A DNA stretch of 64,000 nt from Paracentrotus lividus. Its lineage: Eukaryota; Echinodermata; Echinoidea; Camarodonta; Echinidae. This document shows, piece after piece, positions 22,658 through 34,600 of the stretch. The stretch spans positions 17,765,250 to 17,829,249 of the forward strand of contig CALNVZ010000174.1 of the NCBI GenBank assembly GCA_940671915.1. The letters are read 5' to 3'. Both the position numbers and the translations under genes were made by a program. The notes under the pieces are model-generated. The model was not told the origin of the DNA. It made no database searches and saw only the letters and a list, made by a program, of their open reading frames with translations. Position 1 is the stretch's first letter, and every line of letters starts with the position of its first letter.

Positions 22658-25600
22658 CTGCACAAGACAGAGATAACACAACACTTTCTTAGATATTGCA
22701 GGATTATCTTGGAATTTATCAGTATTTCAAAATTTCAGAATAGTGTAGAAAAGCTGTTTTAGATTTAATAGTAATTCTCAATTACAGAAGTCATTGTCAA
22801 GTTGCTTACATTTGGCTGGTAAAAGAATGAAATCAGTTTCCCTCAAAATGAAGTACCATAATCAAAACTAAGTTTCACTAAGATAGTAGTGTACCTAAGT
22901 GCTTCATTACACCATCCTAATTATCTCCATAATAACTATGATTCATTTTTTTCTTAGGAAGTGGCATGAAATTTAACCATTTACATCTTAAAAGGGAAAT
23001 TGATTAAGAAATCGGTCCTAATAGCATAAATGGGTGATTACATGCTTTTGTTGTTTCTCTCCTTTTTTTGTTTGTTATTTTTGTTTCCCATACGACACAG
23101 TATTATTTTTCATTTCACTTGTAATATAAATATATATATAAAGGATGTGTAATCAAGTAAAGTCTTGTGCTCTTTTTAGGACTCCTTGAGGATCACCATC
23201 AATCAAAAAAATATTCCCTTATTTTCATGTCAAAAGATGTAAAATTATGTCACAATGTCCAGTACGACACAGCATGGAATCACCCAAATACATCTTTCGT
23301 TCATGTTAATGATGTTTTATTTTATTTGTTTGTTTGTTTTTTTTTTTTTAAAACTCAGACCTGAAAATGATAAAAGACCGACTCACCCCCTCCTTCTTCA
23401 TCTTCAAACTCTTCCTCATCTTCGCTTGAATCGCTGACATGAACACTGATTGCATTACTCTCTGCCTCCGTCCATTCAAAGTACAGCCCAAATCCAATAT
23501 CATAGCTATCTGTAGCAAACTCCCAGAAGATATACTTTCCTTCTTGATGTGTTGGTACACGCACTGTTACTGTTTCACCGTGTCCGACCTTGATAACAGA
23601 CTCTTTCTCTGATCCAAGCTCTTTCTTAAACTCTTTGATGTTTTTACGTGTCCAGCACGATGCCTTGCAGATGACAGGGTATTGTTCCTCTGATGGATAA
23701 AAAAGAGAAATTGATATCTTCCTCAATATTTCTGAAGTTTAAATCTGTTATTTAATTGTTTTGGGAGAGTTTAAACAAAATAGCACAATAATTTTTATGT
23801 GTGAGAAAAGGGTTGAACATTCTTGATTCCACATTAGTAATCATTTGTGAAATAAATATTTGTTTGACATTTTGATACAGTTAAAATACTAGCATTGAAT
23901 TTAAAACTGAACGATGTAATTTAACAAAATCAATTTTTTTTTGTTGTTATTTATACAGTTGGCAAGTTTTGAGTAAATTCTTGAAACTTCATGCATTTAA
24001 CTTCCAACAGAGAATCCTAAACTACTGACTCTGAAAGAAACATGATATACATGAATATACATGTATATAAATATAATGGAAAGGAAATACTCCTAGAATT
24101 TACTCTCTACCATATAATTATAGTAATGATACATTAAAAAAAAAGTGAAAGAGAAGAATTGATAGATAAACATCTCATTTGTATACATTCCATACGTCTC
24201 AATTCTAAAATAAATTGATGTCTCTTTCACTCACACCTAATCAATACCATCTGCCCATGAGCTAGATTCTGAGAGCTTTATAGCATCGTCTCCATCAGAT
24301 AAACACTAAAACTTCAGGCGAGACCATTGATTAACCATACACTGTAGTAGCAACTATAGCACATTGGAGTGATCACTTATAAAGTGAGAGGTGGATGGTG
24401 AAAAAGAGTGTAGAGTGACATTGGATTTGTTGAGTGTTGAACTGATGAAGAGGACAAGGTTGAATAATGAGTGTGATCAAAGTGGTAAGAAGGTTGAGAC
24501 TTGAGGGGGATTTACATGTGACAAGAGTGTGGAGTGTGGGAGAAGATGGATGAATAAAGAGAGGAAAGCTAAAGATGAAATGGTCAGAAGAAAGAGAGTG
24601 CTGAATTTGGATTGAGTAAAGAGGATGTTGGACATCGTTAGTGGGCTGAAAAAGTCTTGTATAGATCTCAAAAATCCCAAATGTTCAGAAGAGCAAAAAC
24701 ATGGCCGGCAAATGCACTATTTATGACATATGAAATCGCCTTTCCTTTGAAACATTGAGGTGGCTCATTTTGGGGTAAGAGAGTTAGGATTTAAACAGGA
24801 CAACACATGACTGATTTCCTGGAGATTACCCCAAAAAGATGATTTTCACCCAAATTTGAGATTCAAACATTTATCAGTCAATCAACAATATTCTCACCAT
24901 AACTAATGGAGATGATAATTTTACAGGGCTCTTACCATCACTGTTGAGGGGAATATTATTGATATCTCCATTGGGAGGGGCAGCATCACCTTGATCGCCA
25001 AGTTCTAGGTGGCTAAGATCCTGTGCTAGTGTGTTGGGTGCTGTGCCATCTTGTGGAGGCACTCCCTCTGTAAACAATAATTGAATTTTTTTTTTGTTAA
25101 AGAATTTTAATTTTTTAAATACAAATATATTTCTTACATTCAAACTTGTAAAACTACCTGGAAAAGTAATTACTTTTCAATATTTCAACCTACATAATAT
25201 CCTTTTGTTGAAGAATATTTGAATGTTCTACTGGATGAAATTACTGTATAAGCAGTTATTTTCGAGGTAGTTTTCTTGTCAAATATTTTGCGTTTCGGTT
25301 CTTACCAAAATATCATCTTCAATATAAGTTCATGTATAGTCATGAAAACATCACAAAACTCATGAAACTAAGCCCTTGGGCAGTTCCAAGGTAACGGAGT
25401 GACATTCAGAAGCAACATTTCAGCATTCAAACAAGTTTATCATCAAAGCTTTAATCTTTATTTACAAAGAAATGGTTCATGACAAAAGCTGATGGTACCC
25501 TCTTTTCAAAATGATAATTTTTTTTTACAGCGATCCTCTTTATTAATGAGATATGAATATTCATAATCATGGTTACGGAGTGACGCAAAATGGACATGCA

Positions 25601-28600
25601 TATTTGAGCACAAAACATTTTGCTTAAACTCTGTGAAATTTAAATGGCTATCACAATTTTGAGTTATTGATTGGATTCTATATTATTCTAGGTATAATAT
25701 GCCACCTTGCATAAAAAAATTGGTTGAATTTTTGTTAATTATGGCTTAAAACTTGAACCCTTGTCCGGTTACGGAGTGACGGTTACGGAGTGACGTGTGG
25801 TTTCCCGGTCTTTTTCATGAGGAGAAATGCATTATAAAGAAATATTAATACCAAAGTTTGTTGGAGTAGACCATGACAATTACATTTAGCCAAAAAAAAT
25901 TGGCAAAAAGTGACGAGATATAAGAATTAGAGGCATTTAAAGCCCCATAGTCCCATACGTGCAAATTTGGGTTTGATCGATTATTCAGCGCAAGAATACT
26001 GAATCGCATATTTTTTAAACTTAAATGATTGGTTGTATTGTAAAGAAGCCTTTGTGGTAATTTCAGATCCTAATTTGCATTTTCAAAGGCACAGCGGCAC
26101 ATTGAAATTTCAGCTCCATGTCCTGTTTTGCTTGGAACTGCCCCCTTGTAAATTCCCCCACCTAGTCCAAAATCATAAAAATATCTGTATGCAAAATTTT
26201 GGGCTTTATTCAATTCAATTCATTTATTTTCCACAATAATAAAAGTATAAATGAATGTTACCAAACAAAATAACAATTATAAGAACAGTTAAAAAAAAAT
26301 AAATAATATACAATAACATCTGACAGGAGAAAACTGAACATATAGTGATAACTACAATGTGATGAAATAGAAAACATATTATTACTGAGGAGGGAGCCAA
26401 CTGGAAGAGAGAAAAAAGTCTTATATTGTTGGCATCATGATAAGAAACATTGAATTAGCAATTAAAAACATAGCTTTTTAATCAGGACTGTTTACAAAAG
26501 GCTTGTACACAGTACAGTATGTTTCGATAAAAATCAAACAAATGAATAAATAAGAACTTTGTTGACAATTTTTTCAGCCCATAGGGCTTTGTCAAGTTAT
26601 CATATTGCATGGATTATGTTTCAATAATCTATGCGATTAATATAGTGATTCTAATTGATTTCTTGACATGTTCATCCAAAGAAACGTAAGCATACACACT
26701 TCTTACCTGTTTGGTTTTCCATTGTTAACGATGCAGCTGTATGATTATGTAATTGTTGTTGCTGTTGTTGCTGTTGTTGTATTTGTGCCTGTTGAACCTG
26801 CTGCATGTACTGCTGGTAATAGTGCTCTTGAAGTTGCTGTAGAAATACTTGTTGCTGCAACAATAACAAGGTAGAAACCAATTAAGATCTAGTTGTCATT
26901 TTACACAAAAAGTGATATTGTTTCTCAGATCTTTTGTTCTATTTTTTCCCTATTTTTTTCTTACATTACTTCTTTTTCTTGGTTGAGTTGTCCATATAAA
27001 ATGATACAAAGGTCGGTTGATGTTAAAATAAAGTACCATACATTCACTTCCATGGCCTTGTGGTTCTTCAACACATATGAGTTTCAGCAATTTTTCACAA
27101 GCTTTTAAAATCTTTCGCATTCCTGAAAAGGGCAAATTCAATTCATAATAACAAGTGTCTCTCAAAACATAGTTCTAATCAGGTTTCCATGGTAACTTTG
27201 ATCGTAGTGGGTGCAGGTTAAATTTAAACATTTAAACTGCATATCAGGACAACTAGCTCCTGGACAATTACTACCCGAGAAATAGGGGTAGGGGTTAGTG
27301 CTAATTTCCTTCAGCAAGAAATTCATCCACAATTTGCTGCACTAGACCCAGGTGAGATGAATGGGTACCAGTAGAAATCAATTCCTTGAATGCTGTAAGC
27401 GCCTTTCGGGGTAGCCTAGTTAAGCCGGGAAATAATTAGTTAACACTACAAGCGCTTAAAAACACCAAGGTGAATACATGTATTAAGCACTGTATAAATG
27501 TAACTGTTATTTATTATTATCATTAGATAATTAGGGTTAGGTGTAGAGTTAGGGGGTTAGATTTTCAGCGGGGGTAGTTGTCCTAGAACCTGGCCTCTGT
27601 GCACTGAACCCTGGTTATGTGGAGCCCTGTTGATAATGACTAAAATAGTTTACCTGCTGTGGGTTGTGAGGATATTGCTCTGTAGCTAAGGGACGTAGCT
27701 GAGGCTCCAGCTGCTGGTATATGGACTCTTTAAATTGTAACCTAATACATGGAGAAGAATCAAAGGTAATTCATTTAATGGGAATTTAATTATATTGGAA
27801 GGCATCAAGAACAGTTTAATTCTTACAAAATAATATTTGAGGAGTTTAATTCCAAAAGGGATTAAATCCACAAGTAGCGTTTCCAGCATCTGACAAAAAG
27901 GATTTTTATCGGCCCATGAAAAAAAAATTTATATAGCTGCTATCACAGACAATTGAGCCAACAAAATCCTTTGACATCTAACCAATGTTTGATCTGCTCC
28001 TGAAATCCTGTTTAACTTCAGCAAAAACGATATTTGTTTACCAGATTTAGGACAGGTGTCTATAGAAAAGCGAAATTAAAAGGTACATTTTTTTTTTGTG
28101 GTTGCTCTCAAAATTGTGGTAAATACTTTTGTTCAAAGACAGGCACCTACCTCATAAATATTCTGATATCAATAATGCAATTTTCATCAAAGGTGGATAT
28201 AGTTCCTTTTGAAAAGAATTTCTCCATTTATTAGTAAAATATCTGTCGAGACTTGTTGCTCATGATGTTTGGCCTATCCTCTTATATGCCCTTATCCTCT
28301 ACATGTACCTGTCTGCTCTTAATGTTAACAAACTGAATTGAATACTAATGGCTTCTTGAATATGGTGCTAATGTGCTCATATTATCATCACCAGGACAGG
28401 TTTCCATGATCCAAAATTACTCCATCAAACTGCATTGTAAATAGAGCAGTATTTGTTTGCTTTACATATATCTGACAAATATTACTTTATTACAGCCGAT
28501 CAATAATACAATTCAAAGCTCTTCCAGTTAAGTACTATGTACATGTATATGCACAATATGGTCATTCTTAAAAAAAGGAATTAACATACATGTACTGCAT

Positions 28601-31600
28601 AATATCTCATGTGAACAACTGCAGATGGCACTTTTAACATGAAGACATATTGCAGGCAGAATTCCAAAGAGCTCAGAATAGAAACTCAATCACATGTTTA
28701 TAATAGGAAATGTATCGATCGGTAAATAATCGGAAAATAATAATAATTAAAAAAAAAATGAATTCATTGTTTTGGATACCAAGATGACTGCATGGTTCTA
28801 CATACGTAGCCCTTATGAAGCAGACCAAAATATTGAAGGGGCTTATTACATCCCTATGCATATCTCAGATCCTGGTGAACCCATTACCATATAATTTGGG
28901 GTGTGGATGTTTTGCATCATGTTCTGCCAAGACATGATAGCCAAAACAATAAAATGAAGAAAAAAAAATAATAATAATAACTAGAGTTTATAATACGGCA
29001 AGTTAAATAACGGCATGATTCCGACTTCTGATTTTAAAAATCAGAACACATGTTGTTGAGAATTTCCTTGCCTACAATCTATAAAAATTTCAGAGAAAAT
29101 AACGCAGAAAATGACGTAGGGATTGCTAATAAAAGATGGGCATGTAGGCGCAAAGTGTGCAAAAAGGACATACCCCTTTAACTTGTTAATTTTGACCTTG
29201 ATGCCGTGGTCTAAATCAAGTTTTGACAAACTTTTCTTGTATGTAATTGTCAAACCTACAACATATCGAAATTTCGAAGAAAAACAACATATATTTACTG
29301 AGATACACTACATTTTGTACAAAAATAATGACGTCATAATTGAAAAAATGAAATTTTGAGTTCACATGAGTATATAACAACGTTCTGACTAATTGCACCC
29401 AAATCTTATTCATGAATTTAAATTGTCATTTCATAAGCTTTCAGAAAATATAAAGAAAACAGGGGGTTTCCATGCTCTCTGAAGAGCTATGGAGGATTTT
29501 ATAGGGGGCATGTTTTTACATTATTTGCCCCATTAATGCGCGCACGGATTTTTTTAGTTTAACGCACGCGTACGACCATACTATGGTTAACTGATATTGG
29601 TTAAAAATGGATGGAAAGTGCCAAGAGAAGTCTCCAAATAGCAAATCAAGTAAAAAAAACAGGTTTTTACAACATGTGCGCACGCAAAACGCGCGCGTGC
29701 GGGGTTACGCACAGATTTTTTTTTGAAATGCTTAAAATGACCTGAAACGTACTCTACTTGAGCCTAAAAGTGATTTAGAGCACTTAAATTTTGACGCACA
29801 CGTACATGTACGCGCACGTGATGACCCCTACGTGACCTTTGACGATATGATAAGTTAAAGAGTCATGTGAAGTTCATGTGTATATGATTAATCTATGACC
29901 ATTAATGTTTAAGTTCTGAATCTTAATGTGATTTTACAAAATGGCATCTGGATGACGTCACATGATCTTCATTGTAACAAAAACCTTTTTGTACCGAGAA
30001 TTTATGTTGATCGATCATTAGTGAAAATTTGGAATGATTTCATGCATGTTTTTTTTTTTAGTTATCATGCACACAAGATTTGTACAGAAAAAAAAGAAGA
30101 AGATTCTGACGAAAATAAGAGGTGGTATGTCCATACCACCTAATAAAAAACATTGTGACGTCATCACTTTGGTTCTGTGCTTACATTTATATATTATTTG
30201 TGAGTTCACCCTGGGAAATTATCTGGATCATCCTGTACCAATCTCTCTGTCTCTCTCTCAGTGCTTCTTAATGCCCCCCACCCCCCCACCCCGCTCTTTC
30301 TCTTTGATGATCATCTTACAGCAAAGTTCTCATTCAACACTTTCTACTTTTGTAATGAATCTCAGATTCCAACTATCAGTCATTTTGACAAAGTGCAATC
30401 CCCTTTCTAGTACAACTACACTTTACATTACATTACATACATTATAAATAATCTATCTACATTGCCTCTGTTTGTTTTCAAAGATAATCCATCTACTAAT
30501 GTTATTTAACAGATATTCAAATAACTATCGATCTTAATATAGAATTTTAAGCATGCATATAATGTACATGTAGATGTATGTAGGTTCAGAATAATGTCAT
30601 AAAATTAAAAAGTAATTTTAAAGTACATGTTACTTAAAAGACTAACAATACGATTTATATAAAAATAGCACAGACCAAAAACCCATTGTGGTGTGTTTTA
30701 TGAACAATATTGGACACCCTGGATTTGATGCATTGTGTGATGCATGATAAGTGAGCATGATAACAAAACCAATACGCCACAGACAATGTATTTACATTAC
30801 CAAGGCAACTCATATTACGTATGTACTCTAACCCAATATTTTTAATTAATCTTTCACCAGTTACATAATAATGTGTTCAAATGTGTTCTTTGAATCAACT
30901 TAATTATTATTTAGCGACTGGAATAGTAAGCCTTATAATGGTATAAACCCTTGCATGCCACAATAATTCATAGCACACAAAAAGTAGATTTTCCTCTTTT
31001 TATATTTGAAATAGTATAAAACTAAGTCTTGCATCACATGAATATTGGAAATAACTCCATGAACAATATACAAGCATGTAACCCGCTCCCAAACCCCTTT
31101 TAAAGAGTTAGAATGTAGCCTTTTAAGCAGTTTTCATTACTGATGCTCTTTCCCTCTTGATATTGATCTTGAACGTTTGTTTTCTTTGCTGATGCACTTC
31201 AAGCTAAAACATGTCAGGAATGCTCTTCACCTCGTCCATCTCATGAAACCATGGTTCTTTACATAAATCTTCTTTTAAAAATTTCCTCCTAGTGCTCAGT
31301 CTTTTCTTTTTCTTCTTTGTTTTTTCTTCTCTCAATTTCCTTCTTCTACATTAGTTCCTTCTCCCTTCTTCATCCTCAACTACTACCTCTAATTCCTCCA
31401 TCATGTTTTCTTACTACCTTTTCCCCATCTTCTGCTTCTTCTCATTCTCCCCATTTGTTTTTTTGTTTTTTGTTTTTGTTTACTTCCTTCTCTCTTTCTT
31501 CTTCTACTCTTTCTTCTCATTCTCTCCATCTCTATTTCTGATCTTCTTCTCTTCATCTTATCCTGTTTTAATTCTTTCTTTCCATTTTTTTCTCCTCATT

Positions 31601-34600
31601 CTCCAGCTTCCCTTTTCTTCTCCTTCTTAACAACATCATCTTCTTATCCTTCTTCTCCTCCTGAAACCTCAATATGGTAACCATGCTTTTAATGATATAC
31701 AGTCTGTGTCAAATAAAATGGTACAAGCAGAAAACATTTTTTTATAGTATGAAGATAAATCACAACCTGGCATTATTTGGTATTTTCATAACGCAGGGAT
31801 ATCAGACTTTCTTCTGCAATTTTTTCCATCACATTTGGTGCAGTAATTTTTTAGTTATGACTAAGTTTCTACAATCAAGAAAAGTCCATTTTTCGCACGC
31901 CGTCCCATGCCTTTGTGTATGATTTCGCATAATGACCGTGAATTCAGCGCTCCAGAACAATAGAAGTGCGTAATTTCGATTTGTTCATCGTCGCACAAAA
32001 CTTAGCATAACTTTTGTTTTACAAAAGCAAATTATACAGGACAAAGCAAATCAGCAAGAAAAATCTTTTGGCTTTAATTTGGTACCACAAATACACATTA
32101 TATGAAAAGATTTCATACCTAAATGATTTTTTCCCCGACTGTACCATTCTTTTTGACACAGACTGTACATAAAATATAATGTGGAACCCTATCAAGAAGC
32201 TGAATGAAATGTCTTTGGCATCAATGCCATATCAATTTTAGTGTTGTTTTTTTCCCTTGGGTAGGGGGGAGGGGGTGTGGGGGTGTAGGGAGAGGATGCA
32301 TTCTCTCATTAGAAATTGATTTAGATATTATTGGCTGTAATGTAATGTGCTATTGGGCGATTCTTTGAAAAGTGAACCTTTTTGGGAAAAAATAAAGTTT
32401 GTCCTTTCTGTATTTAAGCAGCACATTCATAAAGATCATTGTCTGAAGTTTCATGAAATGCATTTTTTATCTTAATTTTACACATTTTTCATGCTCATTT
32501 GCATAAATTAACATGCAAAAATTTGAATAGAAAAATGGTACGTAAAATATCATTTGTTTGACCTGACTTGATTGTATATGCTGGTCTCCTTACTTTGATT
32601 ATTGTCATTATACCCTTTTTCAACTTCATTCCTTTAAATTTAACTGAAAAATAATGGTGTTGAATTGATTGTTTTAAGATAATTAACTAAAGAAATCAAT
32701 TGCCATCAAATGTCACACACGTGACCCAAAAACACGAAAAGTTAACGCCCCCGAAAACCATGGTCCATTTTTATTACAATTTTTTCTCCAAAGCTAGATA
32801 TAATGTGCCTTGCATCTCACCCAATATGAAGCCATGATAGCTTTTTTTAGTTATTAATTAACTTTGAAATTGGTCACACACGTGACCCACGGGTCACGTG
32901 TGTGACCAACTATGGTCATGCCTTAAAAAAAGGGACCAGGCTATTCGGCCATTCTTTGAAAAGTGAACCTTTTGGGGACAAATAAATTTTTGCTTTTTGA
33001 TTTTAAGCTGCATATTCAAATAGAGCAATGTCTGAAGTTTCATGAACTGATGTTTTTTTCGTGATTTTTGCAATTGTTCATGCTCATTTGCATAATTAAC
33101 ATAAAGGATAATAAAATGGAAAAACGGTAAATAAAATATCATTTTTTTAAACCCTGACTGGAATGGATATGCTGACTTCCTTACTTGGATTACTGTCATT
33201 ATATTATTATTTACCTCTATTCCTTTAATCTAACCCCAAAAATAATGTTGTTAAATTGATTATATTAAGATAATCAACCCTGGAAATGAATTGCCCTCAA
33301 AATGCCACACACAAGTAACCAGAAAACACAAAAGTTTATGCCCCGCCTTAACCATGGCTCTGGTATTATTATTATTATTTCTCCAAAGCTAGATTTAATG
33401 TACCTGCATCTCACTAAATATGAATCCATGACAAGTTTTAATTTGATTATTAATTAGCAAACAAATTGGTCACACACGACCACCGCTGGGTGGGGCGGTC
33501 ATAAATTCTGATTATTTTCACTTTCGTTGGCTGAAATTAATTAATTTAGCATTATTATGCTCCAAAATGGTTTTGCAATAATTTTTGCGAAAAAAAAACA
33601 ACAAAAAGAACAAACAAACAAACAAAAAAGGTCGAAAAAACAAGGAAATACATAAGAAATTCATAAAACAATGAAATACACAAGGAATTTAGTTCGATAT
33701 CAATTTTTTTCCAAGTACAATGGTTAGGAATCCTATAAAGATTATGCAAACACAAAATTAGCATTCCAGAAGCTGTAGTTTGGCAATTAGAACAAAAATT
33801 ATGATTTCATGCAATGCGTAAATAAGCATAATTAATTCATATAAAATAAATTATTATTATTATGGGAAAATAACAATCATGCTTCTTGTAGTTATATCAC
33901 ACACTACCATCGTGCAAATTTCCGGCGCGCTCGCGCGATCAACAGCCAAGATCTTATAGGGGGCATCATGGCCCCCCCTCCCTTACCCGCCCTCCCCAGT
34001 CTTGACAGCTACCAAAAACCCCCATTGACTGACTACGTTTGAGTTCATAAATTTTTTTACCACAGCGGATATAGTAATTGCTCAATGTACATTTATTTCA
34101 TAATACATAATATATTCATTTTTCTGTACAATTTGCCATAGGTCACACACGTGACCCACTAAAATGTCACACACGTGACCCGACATCACGATATATAAAT
34201 AGATAAAAAAGAAATTTCAGAGATATCTCCTATCCAGTGGTAGTTTTTGCTTAACAGGTCCATAATGCATGTCTCACAGCAATAAGAACATTTCATCATT
34301 TTAAAACTCACAGGAAATTCAAAATGAAATTGAACTTTCAAAATCATGCTGTTCTGTGAAGTCACACACGTGACCCACTTCTTTTGACCTCTGACCTTGA
34401 ACATGCACATTGTAAATATCAATAAATAATTACAAATGATAGCCAACAAAATATATTAGCATGATATAAACATTAAATCAGTATATTTTTAAAATTGTTG
34501 GAGTTATAGCCAATTAAAGTCAAGATTTTGCATAATTTCGGTCACACACGTGACCAAGAATGGTCCTATTGGTTTCTATCTTGTTTATCATACTGACCTT

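Noticed and set aside
30034..30447. 137-codon plus-strand open frame
   Set aside because: Low complexity with poly-A, poly-C and T-rich runs; inside an ACBD3 intron with no exon borders.
31301..31662. Polypyrimidine tract as a duplicate of the ACBD3 coiled-coil exon
   Set aside because: Minus-strand translation has stops in all frames over this length and no splice sites; it is simple sequence.
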